Source: Candidatus Sericytochromatia bacterium S15B-MN24 CBMW_12 (GTDB lineage Bacteria > Cyanobacteriota > Sericytochromatia > S15B-MN24 > UBA4093). From it: a stretch of 64,000 bases of DNA. Location of the stretch: positions 1-64,000 of the forward strand of contig DAZV01000030.1 in assembly GCA_002083825.1 (NCBI GenBank). Reading direction: 5' to 3'. A program made the translations under genes and the position numbers. Below are positions 7,624 to 14,795 of the stretch, one piece after another (positions within the stretch are counted from its first letter, which is position 1; the number at the start of each line of letters is the position of its first letter). Below the pieces are notes generated by a model. It saw nothing but the letters and a program-made list of their open reading frames with translations, had not been told where the DNA came from and made no database searches.

Positions 7624-9149
7624 GAGTCGTCCATTTCGGGATGATCGGGGCGGGCATGAACGCCGCGGCTTTCCTTGCGCCAGATCGCGGCTTCGGTGAT
7701 GAGACGAGCAGAGGTCAAGAGGTTGCGAAGCTCCCAGAGATCGCGGGCTTGGCTGTCCTGGCAGGCCGCTTCGACCTGATCCTGCCACGTGGTGATCCGT
7801 GCGAGCGCCTCTTGCAGACCTTCTTCCAGGCGAAGCAGTCCCACGTGCCGCCACATCTCGGCCTGCAGCTCCGCGCGCAACGCGGCCACCGAAAAGGACG
7901 GCAAAGAATGCGGCGTCGGCGTCGGCGGCACCGACGAAATCCCCTCGTCCGGAACCGGTTGGCTGCCGGTGCTCTCCGCGCCGGCGATCGCCTCCGCCAC
8001 CCGACGGCCGAAGACCGCGGCCTCCAGCAGGGAATTGCTCGCCAGTCGGTTGGCCCCATGAAGCCCTGTCGCGGCGGCCTCTCCCGCGGCATAAAGCCCG
8101 GGAATCGAGGTCCTGCCCCGGAGATCGGTCCGGACGCCACCGATGAAGTAGTGAGCAGCGGGCGCCACCGGGATCATGTCCTGGGGCAAGTTGAAGCCAT
8201 GGTCCCGGCAGAAGGCCACGATGTTGGGGAAGCGCGAATGGACCAGCTCGGGGCTCAGATGGCGAAGATTCAGCCAGACGAAGTTCCGGCCGTCCTGGGC
8301 CATCTCGGCCGCGATGGCGCGTGAAACCACGTCGCGGGGCGCCAGTTCCCTGCGGGAGTCGTAGCGCTCCATGAACGCCTCGCCTCGCGCATTGCGCAAG
8401 AGGGCCCCTTCGCCCCTCACCGCCTCCGAGATCAGATGCGTCGGCACTCCGGGATGGCTCAGCGCCGTGGGATGGAACTGCATGAACTCCATGTCGGCGA
8501 GCTCCGCACCCGCCCGCCACGCCAGCCCCACCGCGTCGCCGGTGGCCGTCTCCGGGTTGGTCGTGTGACGGTAGACTTGCCCCACCCCGCCGGCTGCCAG
8601 CACGGTCGCATCGGCGGCAAGAAAACTCGCCTCGCCCTCTCCGTCCAGCACCATGGCGCCGCGACAGCGGCCGTCCACCACCAGGTCCAGCGCGAAGCAA
8701 TGCTCGCGAATGCTGATTCTTGGATGTCCGCTTACCTTTTCGGCAAGCGCCCGCTCGATTTCGAGGCCCGTGGCATCTCCCAGGGCATGCACCACCCGGC
8801 GCCGGGAATGGGCGGCCTCCAGCGTGACGGCCAGCTGTCCGTCACGCTCGCGATCGAACCGAACCCCGGCCTCGATCAAAGCGCGTAGTTGAGCGGGGCC
8901 TTCTTCGGTCAAGACCCTCACGGCGTCGAGGTCACAAAGTCCCGCTCCCGCCAGGATCGTATCCTGGGCGTGCAAGTCGGCGGAGTCGTCCGATGAGACG
9001 GCCACCGCGATACCGCCTTGGGCGTAACGGGTGTTGGAATCCATCAGATTCAGCTTGGTGACCAGGTTGACGTCCAGGCCGCGATCGGCTAGCGAAAGGG
9101 CTGTCCAGAGCCCGGTCAGGCCGCTACCGATGACGAGTACGGATCGCAA
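7566..9149 (-). CDS. nadB: L-aspartate oxidase
   Basis: The 527-aa flavoprotein oxidises L-aspartate to iminoaspartate, the first step of bacterial NAD synthesis. The N-terminal FAD dinucleotide-binding motif is VLVIGSGLTGLWTALSLADRG. The fumarate-reductase/NadB-type signatures follow: RYAQGGIAVA, AAGGVGQVYRHTTNPETATGDAVGLAWRAGA, and AAHYFIGGVRTDLRGRTSIPGLYAAGEAAATGLHGANRLASNSLLEA near residues 345-390. The start is a TTG at 9149 with SD GGAGGG about 7 bases before it. Upstream, a minus-strand extended -10 (TGCTATAAT) lies at 9210-9215. It is followed by nadC with a long overlap. Confidence 0.96.
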   Translation of the reverse strand: MRSVLVIGSGLTGLWTALSLADRGLDVNLVTKLNLMDSNTRYAQGGIAVAVSSDDSADLHAQDTILAGAGLCDLDAVRVLTEEGPAQLRALIEAGVRFDRERDGQLAVTLEAAHSRRRVVHALGDATGLEIERALAEKVSGHPRISIREHCFALDLVVDGRCRGAMVLDGEGEASFLAADATVLAAGGVGQVYRHTTNPETATGDAVGLAWRAGAELADMEFMQFHPTALSHPGVPTHLISEAVRGEGALLRNARGEAFMERYDSRRELAPRDVVSRAIAAEMAQDGRNFVWLNLRHLSPELVHSRFPNIVAFCRDHGFNLPQDMIPVAPAAHYFIGGVRTDLRGRTSIPGLYAAGEAAATGLHGANRLASNSLLEAAVFGRRVAEAIAGAESTGSQPVPDEGISSVPPTPTPHSLPSFSVAALRAELQAEMWRHVGLLRLEEGLQEALARITTWQDQVEAACQDSQARDLWELRNLLTSARLITEAAIWRKESRGVHARPDHPEMDDSCLKHFIQARSSLTPASTR

Positions 9150-9209
9150 GCGACCGCCCTCCTTCCATGAGTGCCGCTAGGCCCCTCTTAAGACCTAATT
9201 GAGGGTTGA

Positions 9210-9215
9210 ATTATA
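9210..9215 (-). promoter_or_regulatory. Extended -10 element for nadB-nadC
   Basis: On the minus strand the sequence reads TGCTATAAT, a consensus -10 hexamer with the TGn extension, about 60 bases before the nadB start codon. No good -35 is visible, which is normal for extended -10 promoters. Confidence 0.6.
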
Positions 9216-9268
9216 GCACGCCTTGGGTTACAAGAAAGAGAGGGGCCCGGAGGGGCGAAAGGGGAACC

Positions 9269-9475
9269 ATGACCACCGCGACGATGCCTGCGATCGCCTT
9301 CGAACCCATCGAGTGCGAGTACTTCGACAAGGAAAACCTCGGCTGGGCCAAGGCCTACGTCGCCAAGCACCAGAAAAGCCTCGAAGAAGGGGGCGACGAT
9401 CTGGCGCCCCAACTGCGAAGCTTCCTGGAAACCGAAATCGCCGCTCACCAGGAGCTGATCGCCCGCTTCTTATAA
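9269..9475 (+). CDS. Small acidic protein of unknown function
   Basis: I start this 68-aa protein at MTTATMPAIAF (9269) because a purine-rich SD (AAAGGGG) lies 4-9 bases upstream; the longer track ORF would begin inside the nadB promoter region. The product is acidic and predicted helical, with repeated Glu/Lys pairs (FDKENLGWAKAYVAKHQKSLEEG). It has no Cys, signal peptide or membrane segment. I do not recognise the family. It is divergent from nadB and followed by a repeat-rich spacer. Confidence 0.6.
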   Translation: MTTATMPAIAFEPIECEYFDKENLGWAKAYVAKHQKSLEEGGDDLAPQLRSFLETEIAAHQELIARFL

Positions 9476-9479
9476 TCTT

Positions 9480-9890
9480 CCGCTAGTCATCCCCCCTCGC
9501 TCAGGCGCAGCCTAACTGGGCCCGCAGGCCCAATGGGGGGATTATGGGGGGGGGGTCGCCGGCGTAGCCATGGCCTCTCATCTTCTGCTAATCCGCCCCC
9601 CTCGATGGGGGGCTACGGGGGGTGTTCGCCGGCGAAGCCATGGCGTTCCTTATTATTTCTGAGTCACCATGGGGAGAGATAAGGAACCAGGGATCAGCAA
9701 CCCCCCCCCCCGCCCCCCCCATCGAGGGGGGGGGATCTAGGGGAAGCTCCCCTTCGGGGATGAGATGGAACCAGGGATCAGCAACACCCCCCCGCCCCCC
9801 CATCGAGGGGGGGATTTAGGGGGCGAGCGCCCGCGGCTTGTGGCTATATGATGCGGCTATAGGCTATGAACGGCGAAGCCATGGCGTTCC
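9480..9890. repeat. Repeat-rich intergenic spacer with G/C tracts
   Basis: This 411-base gap holds no credible gene. It contains long C- and G-tracts that form back-to-back hairpins around ATCGA. GGAACCAGGGATCAGCAAC occurs at 9683-9701 and 9767-9785, each followed by a C-tract/G-tract hairpin. A 23-bp motif beginning CGGCGAAGCCATGGCGTTCC occurs at 9630-9652 and 9871-9893; its second copy runs over the ddl stop codon. A third, diverged copy begins near 9556. The first 40 bases are a copy of a repeat also found at 27221-27260. This looks like a cluster of intergenic repeats. Confidence 0.7.
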
Positions 9891-10907
9891 TTACGACGTG
9901 GGCAATCCCAGCTGACGCCGGTCCGCGTGTCGCGCGAGCGCGAAACTGATCAGGCGGTCGAAGAGTTCCGGCAGCATGATCCCCGCGGCCCTCGCCTCCT
10001 TGGGCAAGAGGCTACCCTCCGTGAGGCCCGGGATGGTGTTGGTTTCCAGCACGAGAATCTCGCCTTCGGGCGTGATGCGCATGTCCGTCCGGGACATGCC
10101 CCAGCATCCGAGTGCGCGGTGAGCTTTGAGGGCGAGATCTTGAACGTGTCGGGTCAGCTCGGGGCTGATCCGAGCCGGCACGATCTCCTCGGCGGCGCCG
10201 GGAGTGTACTTCGCCTCGTAGTCGAACCACTCGCCCGCGGGCACGATCTCGATCACCGGCAGGGCCTGGAGGTTCTGCCCGCCGATCACTCCGCAGCTGA
10301 CCTCGGTTCCCGGCACGAAGCGCTCGATCAAGATCTCCGGGCTGAAGCCCGAGGCTCCCTTCCAGGCTGCCTCGAACTCCGCGGAGTTTCTCACGATGTA
10401 GACCCCGAAGCTGGAGCCCTGGTTATCCGCCTTCAGGACGTGAGGAAATCCGAATCGGGCTTCCGCCTGCTGCGCGGCATCCTTCGGGTCGGGCATCGGA
10501 GCGTAGCGCAGATCGAAGGCGAGCGCGTCGGCGGTGGGAATTCCGTTGGCCTGATAGACCTGCTTGGTTCGCCACTTGTTCATGGCCAGGGAGCTGGCGT
10601 AGACCCCGGACCCCGTGTACGGCATGTCCAGCAGCTCGAGCGCGCCCTGAAGGGTGCCGTCCTCGCCTCCTTCACCGTGAAGGGCGATGAAGACCACGTC
10701 GTGGCGGGCCTTGATGTCGGCCCAGTCGAGGACGGCGGGCGGCAACAGGTCCTTGAGGTCGATCACCTCGGCGACGTAGCGCTCGGGATCCAGGTTGCGG
10801 CGGACCATCTCGCCGGAGCGCAGGCTCACGTCCCGCTCGGCGGAGAATCCTCCGGCGAAGATGGCGACTCTGAGCTTCGGAGGGATCACGCGCGGCGTTG
10901 TGGACAT
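9891..10907 (-). CDS. ddl: D-alanine--D-alanine ligase
   Basis: The cytoplasmic ATP-grasp enzyme joins two D-alanines for peptidoglycan precursors. I start at the third possible ATG (10907, MSTTPRVIPP) because SD GGAAGGG lies 6 bases upstream of it; this gives 338 aa. Motifs: VAIFAGGFSAERDVSLRSG at the N-terminus, LHGEGGEDGTLQGALE, VLKADNQGSSFGV (ATP-grasp), CWGMSRTDMRI and LETNTIPGLTEGSLLPKEA at the C-terminus. In the metal-ligand segment most Ddl proteins read LEVNTxPGMT; here Thr replaces Val. It stands alone rather than in a dcw cluster. The alanine racemase gene lies about 33 kb away in this window. Confidence 0.94.
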   Translation of the reverse strand: MSTTPRVIPPKLRVAIFAGGFSAERDVSLRSGEMVRRNLDPERYVAEVIDLKDLLPPAVLDWADIKARHDVVFIALHGEGGEDGTLQGALELLDMPYTGSGVYASSLAMNKWRTKQVYQANGIPTADALAFDLRYAPMPDPKDAAQQAEARFGFPHVLKADNQGSSFGVYIVRNSAEFEAAWKGASGFSPEILIERFVPGTEVSCGVIGGQNLQALPVIEIVPAGEWFDYEAKYTPGAAEEIVPARISPELTRHVQDLALKAHRALGCWGMSRTDMRITPEGEILVLETNTIPGLTEGSLLPKEARAAGIMLPELFDRLISFALARHADRRQLGLPTS

Positions 10908-11046
10908 GGGCATCCCTTCCATGGTGTAGGTGGCGCTCTCGAAGCGGCGCAAGGCGTGGAGGCGTTTAATTATCCTATGAGCAGCCGCGAGGAGACAAGG
11001 GCGAGGCGGGTGGGCTTTTCTTTTGTAGCTCTATAAATTATTTTAG

Positions 11047-11089
11047 TTGACTCCATTAATTAATGGGAATATATTAGAGCTGTCTCTAA
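11047..11089 (+). promoter_or_regulatory. Promoter with two palindromic operators before the TetR gene
   Basis: A near-consensus sigma70 promoter is present: -35 TTGACT (11047-11052), 17-base spacer, -10 TATATT (11070-11075). The spacer contains a perfect 14-bp palindrome, CCATTAATTAATGG (11053-11066). A second inverted repeat, TTAGAG-CTGT-CTCTAA (11074-11089), overlaps the -10 and the expected start of transcription. Both are well placed for repression, most simply autoregulation by the TetR-family product encoded 17 bases further on. Confidence 0.8.
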
Positions 11090-11105
11090 CTTTGAGGTGA
11101 ACGAT

Positions 11106-11780
11106 ATGGTTGCAGTCTCCGATCTCCCCCTCCGCCCCCGCAAGCTGGCTCAGACCAAGATTGCCCTCCTGCGGGCCGCCCTCGAGCGGCTAGACACCCG
11201 TACCCTGGAAGCCATCCCCATCAAGGAGTTATGCGAGGCCGTCAACATTTCGGAGGCGTCCTTCTTCAACTACTTCCCCAAGAAGGCCGACATCCTCATC
11301 TTCTTCGTCCAGTACTGGTCCCTGGATCTCGCCTGGCAGGTCCTGCGGGAGGCTCAGCCCGCCTCGGCCTACGAGGCCATCGAAACCATCTTCCGCTCGA
11401 CCGCCCGGGAGGTCCAAGCTCATCCGGGCGTCATGCAGGAAATCCTCGCTCACCAGGCACGGTCGCCGGAGCACGCCGACATCTCCGACATGTCGCTGGC
11501 CGAGCGCATCGTGGCCTTTCCCGACCGCCCCGGTATCGAGACCCTTCCGGCGGTCGGGCTCGACTCCCTCTTGCCGCCGATCATCGACCGCGCGGTCGAC
11601 AACGGCGAACTGCCCGCCGCATCGGACCGACTCGCGGTTTTCCTGGGCCTCGTCTCCATATTTTTCGGGGTCCCCCTCGTGCTCTGCCACATGGATCCCT
11701 CGGCTATCGAGCAGGCCTACCGACAGCAGCTGGTCATCTACTGGGCGGGGGTCCGAGCTACCGCGTCATCCGCCGGCTGA
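11106..11780 (+). CDS. TetR-family transcriptional regulator
   Basis: This 224-aa protein has an N-terminal TetR helix-turn-helix: KIALLRAALERLDTRTLEAIPIKELCEAVNISEASFFNYFPKKADIL (about residues 15-60), where SEASFFNYFPKK is the recognition-helix region. The rest is a helical ligand-binding domain that I cannot assign to a ligand. I chose the ATG at 11106 with SD GAGGTG 6 bases upstream; the track uses a GTG three codons earlier. It is encoded 49 bases ahead of the Lnt-like gene on the same strand, so it probably controls itself and that gene through the palindromes in its promoter. Confidence 0.9.
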   Translation: MVAVSDLPLRPRKLAQTKIALLRAALERLDTRTLEAIPIKELCEAVNISEASFFNYFPKKADILIFFVQYWSLDLAWQVLREAQPASAYEAIETIFRSTAREVQAHPGVMQEILAHQARSPEHADISDMSLAERIVAFPDRPGIETLPAVGLDSLLPPIIDRAVDNGELPAASDRLAVFLGLVSIFFGVPLVLCHMDPSAIEQAYRQQLVIYWAGVRATASSAG

Positions 11781-11829
11781 GCGGCTTCAATTCCTTTCAC
11801 CGCACCGCATTCACAGGAGGATTATTCCC

Positions 11830-13329
11830 ATGCAAACGACCGTTACGCCGACCGCCGAGGGCGATAGTGCGGTTAGCCGCGCCCTGGCCGATCATCTTCC
11901 CGTCTGGATATTACTTGTGTCGGGGTTCATTTTCACCGCGCTTACGGGCAACCGATGGGGGGTTGAGGCCTTCGCATGGGTGGCGCCCGTGCCCTTCCTG
12001 CTATACCTGCGGCGAGGACCCAACTGGCGCGGGCAGCTCTTGCTGCTGGGCATGATCCTCCTGGCGACCGGGCTTCAGGTGGCGAAGATCATCACGCCCC
12101 CCATTTCCTACGCCATGGTGCCCGCTTTCTCGTTGCCCGCGGCCGTCAGCATGTTCGTCGGACTCAACGGGGTCGAGCTGATTCGTCGTCGCGCGGGCGA
12201 GGTTTGGGCCGTTTTCGCTTTGGCCTCCTTGACGGCGGTGGGCGATTGGCTCACCTATTCGACTTCCTACATGGGAGCGTGGGGAACTACCGGGAACACC
12301 CAGTTGTCCGCACTCCCGTTGCTGCAACTCGCCTCTCTCTTCGGATTGGCCGGCATCGGCTTCCTCATGGCGTGGACGCAGGGAGCGCTGGCTCTCTACT
12401 TCGGAGTGGCGCGCCCGGGACACTACCGCCGATTGTTCGTCTCGGTGGGCGTGGCCCTGTCGGCCACGCTCATCTACGGATCGTATCGCGTTTTCGCCAC
12501 GCACGATCAGACGGTTACCGTCGCGGCGGTCGTCACCGATCTGGGGATGGGAAATAGCCTTCCTTCACCCGCGGAGCTGACGCGGAACACCGAGACCCTC
12601 TTCGCCCGGACCGAGCTGGCCGCGTCCCGTGGCGCGCGCCTGGTGGTCTGGAACGAGGCGGCGGCCTTGGTCGAGCCCGATCAGGAAGCGGCCCTGATCG
12701 CCCGCGCGAAGGGCGTCGCCCAGGCGCGCGATATCGACTTGGTTCTGGCTTACGGCGTCATCGCATCGCGTGCCCCGTTGATGTTCGATAACAAGTTCGT
12801 GTTCCTGTCGAATGAGGGGACGATCCTTCAAACGTATCGCAAGCACCATCCGGTGCCCGGCGAACCTTCCATGACGGGCGATGAGCCCCTGCTCGCTATC
12901 GAGCGGCCCTACGGGAAGGTATCCGGCGCCATCTGCTACGACTTCGACTTCCCCGCGCTCACCCGCGAACATGCCAAGCAAGGGACGGACCTCTTCGTCG
13001 TCCCCTCGTCGGACTGGTTGGGAATCGACCCTTACCACACGGAGATGGCCCGCGTCCGGGCGATCGAGGGCGGATTCTCGGTGCTGCGTTCGACCCGCTG
13101 GGGAGCCTCGGCCGGATTCGACGCCTACGGAAGAGTCCGTGGCTGGATGCCCGTCACGGAGAGCAATGAACGCGTCCTCCTCGCCTCCCTGCCGATGGAG
13201 CGGGTCCCGACCCTCTATACGATCATCGGAGATCTCATGGTCGTCTTTGCCGCGGCCTACCTCGCCTTGGCGCTCTTCTTGACGCTCCGCCGCAAAGCCC
13301 CGGATGCTCGGCCGCTCAGCGGCAGTTAG
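11830..13329 (+). CDS. Apolipoprotein N-acyltransferase-like membrane nitrilase
   Basis: The 499-aa protein has six to seven N-terminal membrane helices (residues 25-220), a carbon-nitrogen hydrolase domain (about 230-470) and a C-terminal helix (about 470-490), which is the Lnt architecture. The nitrilase catalytic residues are visible: Glu in VVWNEAAALVEP, Lys in YRKHHPVPGEPSM and Cys in GAICYDFDFP. Lnt adds the third acyl chain to lipoproteins in the periplasm-facing leaflet. The YDFDFP and SDWLGIDPYHTEMARVRAIEGGF strings fit Lnt-like proteins, but pairing with a dedicated TetR regulator suggests a conditional, perhaps second, acyltransferase. SD AGGAGG lies 9 bases upstream; a strong hairpin follows. 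Confidence 0.8.
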   Translation: MQTTVTPTAEGDSAVSRALADHLPVWILLVSGFIFTALTGNRWGVEAFAWVAPVPFLLYLRRGPNWRGQLLLLGMILLATGLQVAKIITPPISYAMVPAFSLPAAVSMFVGLNGVELIRRRAGEVWAVFALASLTAVGDWLTYSTSYMGAWGTTGNTQLSALPLLQLASLFGLAGIGFLMAWTQGALALYFGVARPGHYRRLFVSVGVALSATLIYGSYRVFATHDQTVTVAAVVTDLGMGNSLPSPAELTRNTETLFARTELAASRGARLVVWNEAAALVEPDQEAALIARAKGVAQARDIDLVLAYGVIASRAPLMFDNKFVFLSNEGTILQTYRKHHPVPGEPSMTGDEPLLAIERPYGKVSGAICYDFDFPALTREHAKQGTDLFVVPSSDWLGIDPYHTEMARVRAIEGGFSVLRSTRWGASAGFDAYGRVRGWMPVTESNERVLLASLPMERVPTLYTIIGDLMVVFAAAYLALALFLTLRRKAPDARPLSGS

Positions 13330-13394
13330 GCAATCCCATGGGGTGTCCCAGGTTGCGATCGCCCGGGTAGTCCCCCGCGCGCCTCATTTCCAGC

Positions 13395-13439
13395 AGAAGA
13401 GTCCCGCTCCCCTGGCTACCAGGCGAGCGGGACTCTTCT
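13395..13439 (+). terminator. Hairpin terminator after the Lnt-like gene
   Basis: Perfect 15-bp inverted repeat AGAAGAGTCCCGCTC / GAGCGGGACTCTTCT with a 15-base loop that contains a further CCTGG/CCAGG pair, 65 bases after the stop. Confidence 0.75.
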
Positions 13440-13509
13440 CGCTGGGATCTCCCGTATTCTCGTCGCCGGGTTAGCGATGCGGTCGCCGGGTTAGATGCGA
13501 ATGAAAAAA

Positions 13510-13541
13510 GGGGGGGCAGCGGCCATGACCGCTGCCCCCCC
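13510..13541 (-). terminator. Rho-independent terminator for the 70-aa peptide gene
   Basis: A 13-bp stem GGGGGGGCAGCGG / CCGCTGCCCCCCC with a 6-base loop. On the minus strand it is followed directly by six T residues, a textbook intrinsic terminator 20 bases after the small gene. Confidence 0.9.
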
Positions 13542-13561
13542 AACCTCAAAAAGGATTCCGA

Positions 13562-13774
13562 TTAGCAGTCGTCTGCGACGAAGCGAGCCTCGAGCTCCAT
13601 CGGGTTCACGTCCTTGATGAAACGCCAGCTGGCTTTCAAGGAAGCGGTTTCCCGCGCAGTGAGCGAGATGTCGTTGGTGGCAAGCGTTCCCTCGAAATCA
13701 GCTTCCAGATTTCCACGGAGCGATTCATCAACGGCAAGGCGATTGACGAACTCGATAACTTGCTTGTTGTTCAT
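13562..13774 (-). CDS. 70-aa peptide resembling leader-type RiPP precursors
   Basis: I start at MNNKQVIEFV (13774) with SD GGAG about 8 bases before; the track ORF runs 15 codons further up. The peptide is acidic and helical and reads like the LigA-like/Nif11-like leader fold: VIEFVNRLAVDESLRGNLEAD followed by ISLTARETASLKASW. It has a short tail ending FVADDC, with the only Cys as last residue. It has its own -10-like TATGAT (13820-13825) and a perfect terminator, so it is probably an independently and strongly expressed unit. No modification enzyme is adjacent. Function is unknown; the RiPP idea is inference from similarity of pattern only. Confidence 0.65.
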   Translation of the reverse strand: MNNKQVIEFVNRLAVDESLRGNLEADFEGTLATNDISLTARETASLKASWRFIKDVNPMELEARFVADDC

Positions 13775-13942
13775 TGCTAGGTCTCCTTCAGCGTATGAGG
13801 TGTGTTGTCTGCCAATCACATCATACCCAAAATTTTTGACTTACTAGCACAAAATATTACACTTAATCAATATTTCTTAGTGACGAGACGCCTGCATAAT
13901 GCGCGGGCAATGTTCCCGCCGGCTGTAGCCGGTTGCCGAGAC

Positions 13943-14314
13943 TTACGAGATCACTCCTCGGCTGTGGAGAGCTTCGACGAGTGCTTCAAGAAGTTCTTCC
14001 TGGCCATTGGGGCGTTTGATAATCAAGTCACAGCCTTTGGCATTCGGGTCATCCAGTTCGAGTTGGCTGGTCTGCGAAACAAAGCAGATAATGGTTGCCT
14101 CTGCCGAGCTAGGGTGCTCCCGCAGTTTTCGAATCAGGGCAATGTCCCTCGAAGGCAAGAACGCGGCATCAATGTGCTTCGCATTTCCCAGGCAGGTTTC
14201 GAGAGATTCCTGTTGCCTATCAAAATCTACGACTTGATACCCCTGACGGGAGAGCCGGGACTGCAAAAAGGCCCTCTCTTCAGCCCTGTTAGTGAGTACC
14301 AAGATTGTGAGCAT
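13943..14314 (-). CDS. Degenerate receiver-like (CheY-fold) protein
   Basis: The 123-aa protein has the length and strand-helix rhythm of a stand-alone receiver domain: MLTILVLTNRAEERAFLQSRL, a central HIDAAFLPSRDI and a late DLIIKRPNGQEELLEAL. The acidic pair expected after strand 1 is replaced by TNRAEE. The phospho-acceptor position (expected LxD) reads AFLPS, so there is no Asp. The conserved Lys is kept in IIKRP. It is therefore probably a non-phosphorylated pseudo-receiver. SD AGGAAG lies 8 bases upstream. Base composition around it is more AT-rich than its neighbours. Its start region is tandemly duplicated upstream, creating an overlapping upstream ORF. Confidence 0.7.
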   Translation of the reverse strand: MLTILVLTNRAEERAFLQSRLSRQGYQVVDFDRQQESLETCLGNAKHIDAAFLPSRDIALIRKLREHPSSAEATIICFVSQTSQLELDDPNAKGCDLIIKRPNGQEELLEALVEALHSRGVIS

Positions 14315-14375
14315 GAGCTAACTTCCTTTTTGGCGACGTACTGTACTTATTAGTGAGTATCCAGACTGTGAGCAT
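14289..14375 (-). other. Upstream ORF (28 codons) made by the duplication, overlapping the receiver gene start
   Basis: The duplicated copy has its own SD (AGGAAG) and ATG at 14375. Because the unit is 61 bases long, the frame is shifted: it reads MLTVWILTNKYSTSPKRK and stops at 14289, 26 bases inside the real gene. It could act as a coupled leader ORF or simply be a by-product of the duplication. Confidence 0.5.
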
Positions 14376-14409
14376 GAGCTAACTTCCTTTTGGTGACGTA
14401 CTGTACTTA
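14289..14409. repeat. 61-bp tandem duplication spanning a gene start
   Basis: Two near-identical units, 14289-14349 (61 bp) and 14350-14409 (60 bp), both beginning TTAGTGAGTA and ending CTGTACTTA. The first unit contains the SD, start codon and first codons of the receiver-like gene; the second is an upstream copy of the same translation-start segment. Confidence 0.9.
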
Positions 14410-14717
14410 TTGAAGCACATGGTTTGATGCAAAAACAATGCCTCAGTTATATGCCCGCGCTCCGATTTGACTCAACTCACCAAGGTCGGTGACGGATCAA
14501 CGGGGACGCGTCAATGACTTTTGAAGGGGCTGTTCGAGATTTCTCGGGTGATAGCTTCTTTTTGGAACTGAAGCCATGGGGTGGTGGCGCATGCGCCAAA
14601 GTCGCGCCACCGGCGGAATCGAAGCCACGTTGCCGGCAAGGGGCGAGGCAGGTGGCAGGGTGAGGCATGGCGGGGAACCAGGGTTCTCTATCGCATGGCA
14701 CGTAGGCTTAGCAAGCA
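14410..14717. other. Intergenic, no credible gene
   Basis: About 300 bases between the receiver gene and the pyrophosphorylase terminator. The ORFs on the track here (74 and 73 aa, minus) overlap each other in different frames, lack family features and are probably chance. The left end is AT-rich and may hold the promoter of the receiver gene. Confidence 0.5.
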
Positions 14718-14753
14718 TTTGGGCGTCCGATTCCAGTGAATCGGACGCCCAAA
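14718..14753 (-). terminator. Terminator of the sugar-nucleotide operon
   Basis: Perfect 16-bp stem TTTGGGCGTCCGATTC / GAATCGGACGCCCAAA with a CAGT loop, followed by A- or T-runs on either strand, so it could work in both directions. Confidence 0.88.
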
Positions 14754-14795
14754 AAATTGGATTTAAATGTTGACGTGAGGATCGGTGATGCGGGG

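Noticed and set aside
7624-8700. N-terminal extension of the 652-aa nadC ORF
   Set aside because: It reads nadB in the wrong frame (Gly/Arg-rich nonsense); nadC starts at 7623.
9683-9810. C/G-tract hairpins as a CRISPR array
   Set aside because: Only two repeat copies, no regular spacers and no cas genes nearby.
14477-14718. Two minus-strand ORFs of 74 and 73 aa
   Set aside because: They overlap in different frames, are Pro/Ser/Arg-rich shadows and have no SD or conserved pattern.
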